Translations under genes and position numbers: made by a program
Assembly: GCA_023078685.1 (NCBI GenBank)
Contig: JALGAS010000007.1
Span: 1,302,001 to 1,366,000 of the forward strand
Direction: 5' to 3'
Length of the DNA: 64,000 nt
Origin: Neopestalotiopsis rosae
Taxonomy: Eukaryota; Ascomycota; Sordariomycetes; Amphisphaeriales; Sporocadaceae
The notes under the pieces: generated by a model
Told to the model about the DNA's origin: nothing
What the model saw: only the letters and a program-made list of their open reading frames with translations
The model's database searches: none
Shown here: positions 1-11,602 of the stretch, piece by piece
How the letters are laid out: each line of letters opens with the position of its first letter
Numbering within the stretch: the first letter of the stretch is position 1

Positions 1-81
1 CTCCTCCCTCCCGGGCACCCGCAAAGCACGGTCTACGCGCTTGCTGAGAAGATTGCCGACGATATCAAGAGAGGCAACTGA
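1..81 (+). CDS. C-terminal end of a truncated gene, product unknown
   Basis: An open frame enters from the left edge and ends at a TGA at 79-81, encoding 26 residues that finish in DDIKRGN. The ending looks like an amphipathic helix (ALAEKIADDIKRG), but this is too short to place in a family. The stop is followed by AT-rich, non-coding-looking sequence, consistent with a 3' end. The frame could also be chance, since only 81 bases are visible. The gene's start lies outside the window. Confidence 0.4.
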   Translation, partial: LLPPGHPQSTVYALAEKIADDIKRGN

Positions 82-619
82 GAGGAACGGGAGTTACATG
101 CTTGTCATGCCATGGTCTCCATTCACAACCAGGAGTTGGCTGCATATTTAATCACTTGATACATTCTTCTCAATTGACTTTTTTTTTTTCTTTCAAAAGA
201 ATTCATGAAATTTCGAACGATGTGAGATGTAGCACGAGCTGTGGATGATGTTACTGACCATGCCCTTGATGATGTTGTTCATGATGTACAGCTCATGAAG
301 CAGAATATCCAATGCTAAGGAGCCAGGTGACACCGAGACAAGGATAAGGAGATTGACCGCTGAGAACTTAGGATGCGTCTTAGACCAAATGGCTCTCAAC
401 AAGTATATAGCTCGCCCATATAAGCACTATGACGACTTGCCGGGGGGCAAATACGTGGTTGGTTGTCTAGAAACGCAGAATGGTGGCACAGAAGGGCACC
501 AGGGGAGCTTAATGGGGTCAAACAGGCCTTTGGTTTTCGCGGATAATCGTAAGGATGGAATTCCTCTCAGAATACTCAACTCTACGACTACAACCATTCG
601 CTTATATAGATCACACACA
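82..619. other. Intergenic, upstream of the first dehydrogenase gene
   Basis: Holds no convincing gene. There is an 11-T run near 179-189. TATA-like words lie near 416-424 and at about 602-608, the latter too close to the ATG at 620 to be an obvious TATA box. The reading frame of the downstream gene stays open back to 353, but without a good ATG. Confidence 0.5.
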
Positions 620-1737
620 ATGGGACTCAAAAGCGCTTTGGCTCATACGTTTCCTCCAAAGCCTGAATTCACTGAGGAAAACATACCCGTCCTCGATGGC
701 AAGGTCTACATTGTCAGTGGATCCAACACGGGCATTGGCAAGGAGGTCGCCCGCTTACTGTATACCAAGAACGCCAAGGTCGTACCTGCATTCTTTCTTG
801 ATCGTGCCATAGAACTGACCGCCAAGAATTCAGGTCTACGTAGCAGCTCGCTCCGAGACCAAAGCGCAGCAAGCCATTGAGGATATCAAACAGTCTGCAC
901 CTTCATCATCGGGCTCGTTGGTATTTCTCCACCTCGACTTGAGCGACCTGCACCATGTCAAGTCCGCCGCCGAGAGCTTCGTCGCACAAGAGCAGAGGCT
1001 CCACGGCCTCTTCAACAACGCCGGTCTCATGGGCTCCGAGCCCCTCCAGAAGACGGCACAGGGCTACGAGATCTCTCTCGGCGTCAATTGTGTCGGCACT
1101 TTTCTCTTCACCAAGCTGCTGACACCAGTGCTCGCCGCCACGGCCAGCGTCTCGCTGCCCAACACGGTGCGCGTCGTCTGGCCGAGCTCGTTCGCCTCGG
1201 AGCTCCGCGCGCACGAGGGCGTCGGCCTCGCCACCGACAATCTCGACTACCACGAGCCCGTCGTTGCAACCACGCGCTACGGCCTGAGCAAGGCGGGCGT
1301 GTGGGCCCTGGGCGTCGAGTACGGACGCCGCCACGGGCCGGGCACGAGGGACGGCGTCGTGAGCGTGCCCATCAACCCGGGAAACATACGCAGCGAGCTC
1401 CAGCGCGACCAGAGCTGGCTGTTCAAGTTCTTGACTGGCTTCTTGTTGCACCCCACCATTAATGGTGCTTGGACTGAACTCTATGCGGCTTTCTCGCCGG
1501 AAGTGGCTGCGGCGGATTTTTTAGAGAATTGGGGTGAGTTTCCTTCCCGCCTGTATGTACCGGTGAATCATAGACACAACGATCTGACTGTTTGAGCATG
1601 CAGTTGGTCCCTTTGGACGGATTCTGCCACTGAGGCCCGATCTAACCAAAGCCACCAGGCCAAAAAACGAAGGAGGTACCGGCGGGACAGCGAAGTTCTG
1701 GGATTGGAACGAGGACCAAATCAAGGCTTACGTCTGA
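620..1737 (+). CDS. Short-chain dehydrogenase/reductase (retinol-dehydrogenase/WW-oxidoreductase-like)
   Basis: Predicted NAD(P)-dependent SDR of 330 residues; substrate unknown. Three exons: 620-778, 834-1533 and 1604-1737. Intron 1 (779-833) has a weak GTCGTA donor but joins AK to VYVAARS in frame, restoring the second Rossmann strand. Intron 2 (1534-1603) has a GTGAGT donor and CAG acceptor. The nucleotide-binding motif SGSNTGIGKE is at residues 33-42. NNAG follows near residue 115, and the catalytic YGLSK motif (Tyr-X3-Lys) is in exon 2. The C-terminus (FWDWNEDQIKAYV) is typical of this fungal subfamily. ATG 620 was chosen because it starts the usual short N-terminal lead before the fold; the frame is open further upstream, but without a convincing ATG. 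This is one of three SDR genes within 10.6 kb. Confidence 0.85.
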
Positions 1738-3274
1738 GGTTTGGTGTTGCTCGAAACAGCTGCCTAGGTTACCTGATTCGTTCTGTTAGTCAGTATTGCG
1801 CAGAGTCCAGCAACAAGATACGACTGATGTCTGATTTGTTTTATTTAGTGTTTTTTTATTTACTATATATTTTTTCCATTCACTTCTTTTAAATTCTTTT
1901 GTCAAAGTACGAGGCACTGTTTCAACAAGAGAAATGACTAAATTGCATAATTGATGGACATCGTCAGCGAAAGCATAGTGATGGTGCACTTTTCGTTTCC
2001 ATCCTCCTTCTCGGGCGAGAGATGGAATGGGCCGTGGGCTAGCGCAATCCAGGTAAGGTTAGTTGTGTTAGCGACTTGTGGACACACTTGTCAGCCACTG
2101 AAGCCATAGATTTGTGCTGCACCTCTCTCAAGTACCAAGAGCACTGCAGCGGCTACCTACATTCCGTCAAATTTGCTACCTAAAAAGCTATAATTCTATA
2201 TGGAAGTCTAGTTACTTATTTAAAACTGAAAAAACTAATTTTGAGCGCCGCAAGAGAAGGGATTGCTTGCAATATGACTACGATGTCATATATTTATTCT
2301 CCATCCCGGCGTCCTGTCTTCGGTTCGTGCAGCTGTCGCAAGCTGGAGGAGGGCGGTCCAAAATTTACTGGTATTAGCGGGAGATCATAGAGCCCGGAGA
2401 TTCCCCAGCCACAACCGGTGTGAGTACTTCGTTTTGTTTTGGTCCAGTGGTCAAAGGATTGCTTGGCTGATGTAGAGAAACGATTCTCTTAGTTGCACGT
2501 AATATTAATAACGTGTACAGTAAAGGCGCAAGCTCGAAATGAGAGGTCCTGGGTAGCATAGATTATGTAGGCATCTACCTGCCTAGTGATGAGTTTATCG
2601 AGTCTGCGTGAATGTCAAAGGCATGACCAGGTACTGGCGTTCACGCGCTGCGGTTGAAGCCTCATTCTGAAGAGTATCTAGGACTTTCTGGTAGGATTGA
2701 ACAAAATTTCCCTGAATCCCCTGATACTTTGTGCAACACAAATTTGTCGGACCATTCGGATTGAGTCCTCACGCCTCCAAGTACCCTGTTCCTGCGCAAA
2801 GCAGACGCAGCCTCCAGCAATGAGTGACATGGGTTCAGCAGTCGAACCAGCATAACTGGGCGTTTTGAGTGGGTCCGGTTGCAGTTCTCGTGCATACGAC
2901 CAAATTTTGGTCGAGATCTACACCCAAGGCCCAGGATGTGGCTTTCAAGGTGCATACAACGAACAAATTTTGGTCGAGAAATGCATCTATCGTCCTACCC
3001 TTGGACTTAGAACAAAAATTAGCAAGAGCAAGAGGAGGAACATTTCTTGGCTCTTTCGACTTATATAGCATCAGCACTACGATACATAGACAAAATAATG
3101 TCCCTTCTGATTCCAAGTGCAACCTCCAAACCGCTTATTTTTGAGAGAGAGAAAAGGAGTCAAGAATCCTCAAGAAGCAGCTGCAAGATATTGCTTCGGG
3201 AAACAAAAACTCCCATTTGATAACGTACTATATTCCAACCATAGTACTTCATTATCTAATATTGCAATCTTACA
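1738..3274. other. Long AT-rich intergenic stretch
   Basis: About 1.5 kb without a supportable gene. Open frames here are short, overlap on both strands and show no family resemblance. The one structured element is a spaced direct repeat around 2891-2979, listed separately. The distal part should contain the promoter and 5' leader of the zinc-finger gene that follows. Confidence 0.5.
2891..2979. repeat. Short spaced direct repeat around a CCAAATTTTGG palindrome
   Basis: TGCATACGAC followed by CAAATTTTGGTCGAGA at 2891-2916 recurs as TGCATACAAC plus a 3-base insert and the same CAAATTTTGGTCGAGA at 2951-2979. Spacing is about 60 bp start to start. The core is near-palindromic. Function is unknown: it could be a chance tandem duplication or a binding-site pair upstream of the gene at 3275. 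Confidence 0.6.
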
Positions 3275-5521
3275 ATGCAATCTTATCAACAGCCCGACCA
3301 TACAAACACTAATGAAACTGGATCAGGTAAGCGATCGATCCGAGTAAGTAATATCTGCAGTCCCATCATACTTTACTGGCGCTGGCACTCTTATTTAATA
3401 TCATTGATTGAAATCTAGGTGACCGATAATTTCGACCTGGCCGCAAACCGGGAAACAGATCTCGAAGAAGGACCTCTCTTGCTAAACATCGGTCATGGAT
3501 TTGCGCCTGAAGACAGTGGTCGTCTACAACACCTTCCGGATTTGCAGGATGCTGCTCACTTGCCAAACACCTCGGGTGGAACTGGTGCCATGTTGGATCT
3601 TGACTTCCCTCTGCAACCCGAAATACACGATGCAGCATATGCAGAAACCATTGTACAATCAGAATCATCTCATGGCAAATCCTTCTCCCTTTTTACCGAC
3701 GCGACCTTATCTACTGGTCAGCAGAATCATGAAACACTAGACTTGTCTTTGCTTCGAGGAGTGGGGGACTTCTCTGGTCGAAATCCAAACAAGCACACTG
3801 GTGAAAATCTCGACATCACCACCTCGGAATATCCTACCATCCAACAAGACTCTACCACTGAGATATTGGCCATCGTTCCGTGGAAATTTGAATTTTCGTG
3901 GGATGATGGGCAATTAGTATATGGTAGCGACCCTTTTACTTCTCAAGCCTTTGATACTTTGTCTCAGGATCGATCTAGACGAACGGTCGATGCTACTGCT
4001 TCCAGTCATTCGACTTATATCTTTGATGTTGATTCCATCAATTATTACAGCACGGAGGGATCTATCAGAAACAGTCACGCAATTGAGCCAGACAAGATTG
4101 AGACTACTGCAGTCACCATGAAATACGCACTTGAAGAGGCTCTTCATCAAGGTGTCATTGACGAATTATGGCACGACTTCCGTGAAAGAATTATCAGTAT
4201 CGTCGACGACCATTATTGGCGGACACACGCGTCACAAAGATCCAATGAGAAGACCAGAAAGTCTGAGCAAAGGAATGACAATAGCGCAGCCAAGTCCTCG
4301 CACCATGGTCGAGTCACGAAAGCCTGCAGATCAAGAACAAGAAAACACCACAAAGACAGTTGTGACGATAGTGAAGATGAAAATTCCGACGATGGCCACC
4401 AACTTAATCCTGAGGTACCTATGTCTCAACCTGGCCACGAAAAGCGGCGCGTCGCCTGCCCCTTTTTCAAGAATAATCCGGACGGTTTCAAAAATTGTAA
4501 TCTGAAAGGATTTCGACGCATCTCAGAGGTAAAGGCCCATCTCTTAGACAAACATGAACAACATCATTGTCCTTGCTGCTTTGACACACTGACCCGCGAG
4601 GCACAATCTTTTCATAAATGTTCACCTCAGCCCTTCCCTGGAAAGGTTAATTTCCTGCGTCGAGAAGCTCTGGATTATCTCAAAAATAGGGTCCCTAGGG
4701 AACAAGGCTCTCAAGACGAACAAATCTCCAAGCAGTGGTGGCGGCTGTATGAAGTCATTTTTTCTGATGCCATACCTCCATTTCCAGATCCATTTGTGGA
4801 GCCCAGGATTGCTGGTGCGGTGAGAAAGTACGAGAGATACCTAATGCAACAAATACCAGCGCTTGCGCAGTACCTCGCAGAGCCTCATCCGATAGAAGCA
4901 TTCGCTACTCCTGCAGAAAAGGCGAAGGCGATACAAGAAGCGCTACAAACTTGGAACTCTCGAATGGCGAATGCATACATCTATAACGATATTGAATTGG
5001 ACACAGCCGATTCACCTCAAGTCAACAATGATGAGCCCATTTTGCAGAATATTGGTTCTGTGGCTGGGGACAATCAGCAAAGCACATACGCATATCATCT
5101 AGACAGTCACCAACTTCAAAGTCCTACCTCGTGTACTCTAGATACAGTCGGAGCTGGACCTAATAACGCAAGCACAAATGCGAACAACCAAAGCACAGCC
5201 TCCATGATGAGCGCATTCCCAACCGAACAGGGATGGGATGATACACTGCCATTTCTTGACAGCTTCAACTGCTTCCAAATTGATCTCGATACAACATATG
5301 GCCTGGATAAGCACGTCAATTCCTTTCCAGGCGAGCACAATGAGCTGTTTCCCTCGCCCTCGAACACCACCTCAAATGAACTGAGCGGACCTTGGTATCC
5401 GGGAGCCAGCCACCACATGGAAAATGGGACTTTAGGTTTCGTTTATCATGTCGGCGAAGGGTCCGAGCACATTGGCTTCAATGAGGGCTGTGGTGATCAG
5501 GACTACTACCTGGGGTTATAG
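3275..5521 (+). CDS. Fungal C2H2-type zinc-finger domain protein, putative regulator
   Basis: About 723 residues. Exon 1 is 3275-3343 and exon 2 is 3419-5521. The 75-bp intron uses a perfect GTAAGT donor and a TAG acceptor. An alternative first exon (ATG 3312 with donor at 3327, GTAAGC) is also in phase, so the first 5-23 residues are uncertain. The N-terminal half is acidic and low in complexity. A basic stretch rich in K/R/H precedes an atypical zinc-binding block at roughly residues 365-425: KRRVACPFF, then Cys-Asn-Leu, a SEVKAHLLDKH helix, HHCPCC and FHKC. This spacing is that of fungal proteins in which degenerate C2H2 fingers follow an ACPFxKxNP motif. The C-terminus is rich in Asn/Ser/Thr. 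It is probably nuclear; DNA binding is inferred from the domain and not shown. Targets are unknown. Confidence 0.75.
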
Positions 5522-5732
5522 ACCCGGAAGGCGTCCGCCACCAAGTTCGAGGATATGCCCAGGATATAAGTACTCCGACTCAAATCCTGTGGCGTACTGC
5601 TAGGCAGCTTTTGGCTAGACGAGGATTACTGCGTTGGTGTATCGTCATAAGCGTGGCAGTTATATTCTAGAGTAACCGACTTGAAGCTCGTCTCATTATT
5701 CTTGTTCATATGTATGCCAATCTTGTCCAGTT

Positions 5733-7269
5733 CTATGGTCGGTCCTCAGAGACAATGATCCCCGTTGTCACGTTGTGATATTTCACACCAACCTGCTGCC
5801 ATAACTCCATCACGTCTGCTTCGGGTTCAAATGGGGGATAGCTGTACCAGGTTGCTGATGGTCCTGAGTCTTTGACCTGGTATCGGAAAGTATGAAAGGT
5901 CACATCTTTGAAATCCCATCCCGTGAAATCTAGTTCCATGAACTTTAATTTGGGCATTTCGAGCGCAGCGCGTGCAACAGAGCGGTAGAAATTGTTCATC
6001 ATGTCGGGTATGGCACATCTCCGCAAACTGTTCACCGCCTCATAATCAGACTCCTCAAAGTCTTCAGACTCGGAGTCGCCCTCGGACTCACTCTGCGATT
6101 CCGGCTCCGCGTAGTCAAACCGCCACCGCCCGTCGGGTGTGCTCAGTCTTAGTCCCATGCGTAGATGTGTAAGGAACGGCCAACTTGGCCTAATGTCTGC
6201 ACCGGTCGACTGTGTTGACCAGAACTCGTCACCGATAATGAACATGCTGAGAGTGAGATCCTTGGACCTCTGCGACAAACCACGCAGACTGACCGTCAAG
6301 GGATCATCTGTGCCCTGTGGTGTGAAAACCACGGGTTCTAAGGAATGATCCTCGTGAAGTTTATTGTTGGTCTCTTGGTGGAGCAACAGCATGTCAGGCA
6401 CAACCTGAAAATCTTGCACCACACGCGCGAAATCTGTTAGACATCGTCAGTTAATCTGCGCTCCCAGTGACCGTGGGATAAAATTTCGTACCAGCTCGAA
6501 TACGATGTCTTTTGTCAGAATAGTCCCTCGGGTCATCCCACACATGGCCGTCAGCGACCCGGACATTACGTAATCGGCCAAATAGGGCGCAAACAACAGC
6601 AGGCGCAAAATGACGTGGCCCTGCGGTATGCGGTTTGTCTATAGAGTCAATGACAGACACTTCAGGTAGGCTCGCAAAGGTGTGTATATCTCTGAGCTCG
6701 AGGACAGAGTTTTCATAACGTTTTTCGTAAATCTGCTTCCACTTGGGCCGAGGCCAGAGCTGGCGTTGCCTCATTTCTTCCGGAGGGGCAAAGCGCTCGT
6801 CGCTCCGGGACATGGCCACCAACCGAGCGGTCAGTTGACGGTCCTTTGGTAGATCCTCTATCTTCCATTTTGCCATGTGTTCAATAAAGGCCTTGACTGT
6901 CGCCGTAGTGATGACGCTGTTTTCGAGCTGTTCCTCTGGCGTCTCAACTTGACCCCAGGCAGCATCGAAATAACGCGGGAGAATGACCTGTAGATGTATG
7001 CTTTGAACGTAGCCGCGACGGCGGGGCGTCATAATGGTATTGGCATCACTTAGCCGCTCGAGTGAAAGGAAGAGTATTGCAAAAGACTCGCGCTCGATAA
7101 TATCCTGCCAGAATTTGCATACGCTGGCATATACGGGTGCATCATTTGTTAATGCCCAGCGATAGCGGGAGATTTCACTACTACGATCCACGGTGACATC
7201 GTATTTGTGCTCGCGAATGAGAAGGTCGATGATCCTGCGCATCACCTCCGGGGGGAGGGTGGACGCCAT
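5733..7269 (-). CDS. F-box-like fungal protein, function unknown
   Basis: 492 residues from two exons, 7269-6492 and 6433-5733, around a 58-bp intron (donor GTACGA, acceptor ACAG). The split codon gives Asp and joins HRIRA to FARVVQDF. The start MASTLPPEVMRRIIDLL is the hydrophobic first helix of an F-box-like domain. It is followed by VCKFWQDIIERESFAILF, the usual second part, at about residues 40-65. The rest matches the layout of fungal F-box proteins with a poorly conserved C-terminal half. An acidic stretch rich in Glu/Ser/Asp lies near residue 375. If the F-box works, the protein would be a substrate adaptor for an SCF ubiquitin ligase; that is inference. It converges on the zinc-finger gene, 211 bp apart. 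Confidence 0.7.
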
Positions 7270-8051
7270 GGTGTCACAAAGGCGGATGCGAAACAAAATA
7301 TCTCTTGTTTGGGTCGAGTATAACGTGAAAGTGTGCGTTTTTGAAGATGGTGAAGTTGTGGTGACACCAACGGATTGATTAACCGAAGGAGAAGATTGAA
7401 AGGACTAGCAACGTACTAAAAAGAAACAAGCTTGTATGTAGGTAGTAATTTGTATATTGAAGGTGGGATTCGGGCTTAATTGTATACTAATATAGCCCAG
7501 TGGGGACGAAACGAGCCAATCATAGTGCTTGAGATATTTCCTCCCAAGCTTGCGGAACACAACCAGGTCAGTTTCATCTTGTGATGCGGCACAAGCAAGG
7601 AGTTGTATACTACTAGCTAGGTCATCTTCTTCGTCTACATGGCGTATTTGAGAGGATCACAATCTTTTCTGTTCTTCCTATGCAAATGTAGATCCTCAAA
7701 ATCCCAATCATCGAGCATGCGACCCGATAAAAACCATAAGCATAGTGTACAGAGTAAATACCTAGGTAGGGAGAACAACTCATATTGAGGCCAATTACAT
7801 CACCAGCCTAGGATTTCTATGAACCTTTGGGATCTATCAAGACACTGCTTACGAGGTAGGTGGAAGTCGCTGGCGAAACAATCCCTACCTATCCAAGAGT
7901 ACGCATGACTAATTTCCGGATTATTCATCTGCACCGTAAACCCGCTAACCGTACCCTCCCAGCCGCAATGGACCATGCAATTGGACTAACACCCATAGCA
8001 CAGTCTGGCTCGTTCAAATGAGAATAGATGCGCACGTCTCCACATGACCAA
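7270..8051. other. Intergenic stretch holding a degenerate gene copy
   Basis: The first 350 bases should contain the promoter of the F-box-like gene. The segment 7624-7850 is a damaged copy of the 3' part of the GFA-family gene at 11603-12191, listed separately. The remainder (7851-8051) shows nothing recognisable. Confidence 0.6.
7624..7850 (-). pseudogene. Decayed copy of the GFA-family gene (3' part)
   Basis: Read on the minus strand, this segment aligns with the end of the GFA gene (11603-11870): the codons around SVLMDPEGSW, the intron and the terminal exon from RMLDDWDF to DPLKYA. Two tryptophan codons (TGG) have become TAG stops, Met has become Ile and Glu has become Lys. The acceptor CAG now reads CGG with one base missing. 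By eye there are about 26 substitutions in about 170 aligned bases, of which about 19 are C:G to T:A relative to the intact gene, several at CpA. That bias fits repeat-induced point mutation, but the copy is short and some changes go the other way. The similarity stops near 7850, so the 5' part of the gene is missing. Confidence 0.85.
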
Positions 8052-8819
8052 CTACCAAGGCAGCGGTTTTCCATCATAGTTCTTGAAAGTTCCGCTATCG
8101 CTGCCGGTCACCAGACGAATCCTATCCATTAAGCCCCTGACACTTTCCTCGACCTCAATGGCACCCATGGCTTTTGCGTCTACACCAGATGCCCCAAAAG
8201 TATCAACGGCCATGTCAGTCAGGACAAGACCAGGGTGGACGACAAAGCTAGTCAGCCACGGCTCCTCGTAGCATAATCTCCTCATGAACCAATTCAAAGC
8301 TGCCTTACTTCCTCCATAGGGACTCAGCGACAGCGGGAAGTCTTTGAACATATCCATGCCTCCAATACTACTCAATACCGTAGACACGGCCATAAAAGTC
8401 GGCCGACCGCTCTTGCTAGCTTTTAGCAGTGGCGCGACGGCCTGGAAAAGCGCAATGGGCCCAACCGTATTGACCATGAAATGATCATGCAACGCGGCAA
8501 TCGAGGTGTTGAGAACGCTTGTCCCAGAGTGCGAAATGCCGGCATTTGCGACCACGACATCCACCGCCTCAATGCCGTGCTCCCGTCTGAGGGCTTCAAT
8601 GGCCCTGACAGGGTCCTCCTCGTCGGCTGAATCGATCTTGATGAGAATGAGCTGGCTGTCGGCAGCTCTTGGAAGCGCAGTGAGCGCCTTCGATGAGTCT
8701 TTTTCAACGTCACGGACGGCTGCGATCACCGTGGTTGATGGCCTTTCCAGAAGAGCAGAGACGAGCCCTCTACCGATACCGCGATTCGCGCCAGTGATAA
8801 GGAACGTTTGTAGGCTCAT
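8052..8819 (-). CDS. Short-chain dehydrogenase/reductase, norsolorinic-acid-ketoreductase-like
   Basis: A single-exon 255-residue classical SDR. The start MSLQTFLITGANRGIGRGLV carries the TGxxxGxG nucleotide-binding motif at residues 9-15. VVVANAG lies near residue 90, the catalytic serine region is AVSTVLSS, and the active site is YGGSKAAL (Tyr-X3-Lys). The pattern (NRGIG, a PVRAIEAL segment and an ending in Pro-Leu-Pro-Trp) is that of the small fungal ketoreductases related to aflatoxin Nor-1. NADPH use and ketone reduction are inferred from that family; the true substrate is unknown. It is transcribed away from the SDR gene at 10106, across 1.3 kb. No polyketide synthase is present in the window, so a role in polyketide tailoring cannot be claimed. 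Confidence 0.9.
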   Translation of the reverse strand: MSLQTFLITGANRGIGRGLVSALLERPSTTVIAAVRDVEKDSSKALTALPRAADSQLILIKIDSADEEDPVRAIEALRREHGIEAVDVVVANAGISHSGTSVLNTSIAALHDHFMVNTVGPIALFQAVAPLLKASKSGRPTFMAVSTVLSSIGGMDMFKDFPLSLSPYGGSKAALNWFMRRLCYEEPWLTSFVVHPGLVLTDMAVDTFGASGVDAKAMGAIEVEESVRGLMDRIRLVTGSDSGTFKNYDGKPLPW

Positions 8820-10105
8820 GGTGAATTAAGTAGTGCTGTCGTGCGTGTCAAAGCGATAAGGAGTTGACTATCTGTAAGAACCCTCAGATCAGATACGGTG
8901 AGCTCTGGCAGCCTTTATACCCCATAGAGGGACACTATTGAACAGTCACTGACAAATCACCTATGCTTCCACAAAATATCTCGTATTCCGCGAAATATAA
9001 ACTTGACTGATTATCAAGCGCGTCCAAGTTCTATCAATTTCCATGTCGCCGTTTGTTCGGGGTCCACTCATAGGCTGCTTGGCGTCGGGTTCTCGGGCTT
9101 CTGTCTATATAGCGCTGTATCTCACGACTATAGTAAGTGTGGCACGTCCTGATCATACATCATTCAGAAGGGTAAGTGTCTTTTGGGGGTTGCTTGGAGA
9201 AGTGTTACCAGCCAGTGAGAATCGAAGCCATATCACTCAATGCTGTAATACTGTATTTGTTCAGATCATGCTTCTGAGGAACCCTGGTATAGTAAGTGAT
9301 CTGGATGCGAATGTTTACGATTGGTACTAGAGCACGTGATATAGTAGGTGTACGGCAAACACAATCTCAGTCTTATTGGTGTATTCCAAATTGGCACCTT
9401 CAAGGCCTTCCGCAAAGCAATGACATTGGCACTCCGGAGTTTCTAATAAACAGCAGGAGACTAAGGAGCAGCAATCTTGATTGGAAACGCTTTCTTCACT
9501 AGCGATCAACATTTGGGGTGGGTCTTACTACAGTATACTATAGGAGCTCGGCGTCTTACTTGCTTGTATATAATGTCAAACCTTGTAGACCGACTTCCTC
9601 GGAAGGTTGAATGGGGTTCTTGCCCAGCTTAATAATCAATAGGCCAAGTTCCGTTCAGCTCGACTGGTTTTGTGCACTGCTAAGTCTAAAACTCTACGGT
9701 TCGGAGTCCGCGGTGCGTCCGCGCGTTCCGTGCGATGCGCCAGGTAGCAATTGCGCTGTGACAGCCCTGTGCTACTTGAAGGAGGCTGCCAAGACATGGC
9801 TAGCCCAGGGCAGTGTTGAAGAGTTCAATCTCTAGATATCAACTATCAATGCCTTGCTATGCATATAGCCTATCAGTGTTTAGCTATGCCAATCTTTACT
9901 CCCCACTCAAAAGGTGGAGACAAATGGGAAACCTAGTTCAACCGATATTCATCGTGATGAATAATCTTATGTGTATTACAAATCGCAAATGTCGTCCAAC
10001 CTTTTCTGTTTGGACTGGATAAAATCAGTTCAGACGCGCCTGCGATGACCAATCATCCATTGGCCTATGCACCTCATATTCTGTTAACCACTAGGACCAT
10101 CAATC
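8820..10105. other. Divergent intergenic region between two SDR genes
   Basis: 1.3 kb between oppositely transcribed SDR genes, so both promoters must lie here. No open frame resembles a known protein. A GC-richer patch around 9700-9740 contains repeated GCG/CCG words in otherwise AT-rich DNA. No repeat or mobile element was recognised. Confidence 0.5.
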
Positions 10106-11183
10106 ATGTCGACGACACCAGCGGCGATCCGTGCCCAGCTGCAACAACCTCCGCTTCCAACAACATCTTTCAAAGGACAAACCGTGATTGTCACGGGCTC
10201 CAACATCGGACTTGGACTCGAAGCTGCACGCCATTTTGTGCGACTTGACGCCAGCCGAGTAATACTTGCTGTTCGCACTATCAGCAAAGGCGACGATGCC
10301 AAAGCGTCCATTGAGGCGTCGACAAACCGCAAAGGTGTTGTTGAGGTATGGCAACTCGATATGGCTGACTACGAATCCATAAAATCATTTGCCATCAAGA
10401 GCAAGTCACTAGATAGACTGGATGTCTTGGTCGCAAATGCCGGTGTGTTGAAAAACACATACGAAGACTCTGAAGGCGTCGAGATATCTATCAAGGTCAA
10501 CGTCATTGGCACATTTCTTCTGGCTATTAGCCTTTTCCCAATTCTCAGGAAATCCGAGGAAAAGACCGGCATGACTCCCCGAGTCGTGATTACAAGTTCC
10601 GTTATGCACGAAGATGTGCGTATGACCCTTCACAGCGGTGCGTGCTGAGAGCTGACTGGTCATAGGCCAAATTTCAGGAGCGACATGAGTCTTCCATCTT
10701 TGCAGAATTCAGTAAAGAGAAGAAGTCGTACATGGCGGATCGCTACAATACTTCCAAATTGCTCGAGGTCTTCCTTGTACGTTCGATAGCCGCAGCCATG
10801 CGAAAGGGGCCACATGCTTCTACGCCCCTAATACTCAACGCTGTCAACCCTGGCTTGTGTCATTCAAATCTCGATCACGATGTAAAGGCAAGAGCTCCAT
10901 GTCCTTATCGCACGATCGAAGCACAATGCTAACACTATATTAACTAAAGGGCATCTTGAGCTATGTCATGACCTTTGCGAAAGCAATAATGGCCAGGTCA
11001 ACTGAAGTGGGAAGTCGTACGATCGTTCACAGCGCTGCCGCCGGGATGGAGAGTCATGGTCAATACATGAGCGAGTGTCGTGTCAAGGAACCAAGCACAT
11101 TTGTCAGAAGTGACGAAGGCGCAAAGGCTCAAGAACGTGTTCATGAGGAACTGATGGGAATATTGGAGAGAATTCAGCCATGA
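10106..11183 (+). CDS. Short-chain dehydrogenase/reductase (retinol-dehydrogenase-like)
   Basis: 319 residues in three exons: 10106-10615, 10666-10881 and 10950-11183. Intron 1 is 50 bp (GTGCGT...ATAG). Intron 2 is 68 bp (GTAAAG...AAAG), with a CTAAC-type branch site. Both junctions keep the frame and give HED-AKFQERHES and LDHD-GILSYVM. The nucleotide-binding motif VTGSNIGLGLE is near residues 29-39, followed by VLVANAG and the catalytic YNTSK. It belongs to the same broad fungal SDR group as the gene at 620, but the sequences are clearly different, so this is not a recent duplication. Substrate unknown; probably a cytosolic or membrane-associated oxidoreductase. Confidence 0.87.
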
Positions 11184-11602
11184 ATTAGTAACAATATCTA
11201 GCGCGTGCATCATGCTGCTCACCTAGCCTGGATTTCACATAATATAGTTATACTTGCTGCCTATGGACATTTCCGCCTACTGAGAACAAATTATTCAAAG
11301 TCGTCTTGACCTTTGGCCTTGTTGTAGTGATTACGTTTTGTTTGCGAACTATGACAACACCAGCCGTCAGGTGATGGGTGACCCGGGCTGCCAATATGAT
11401 CCCTTTACCAACGTATGCAGCTATCCATATAGTCAACAGCGCCTTTGCGCCACGTGAGGGTTGAGGCTCAAAGTACAAACACGTTGCTTTATTTGCGCTT
11501 ATCTACTTTGCCGATTGGAAAAGGTCTAGGAGTTTATTTTGATTGAAGTTCAGGGAAGGAGATATACACTTCTGTCCACGCCCGTTATTTAGCCTTCTTC
11601 AT
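11184..11602. other. Convergent intergenic region
   Basis: 419 bases between the 3' ends of the SDR gene and the GFA-family gene. It should contain both 3' UTRs. Nothing else was recognised. Confidence 0.5.
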
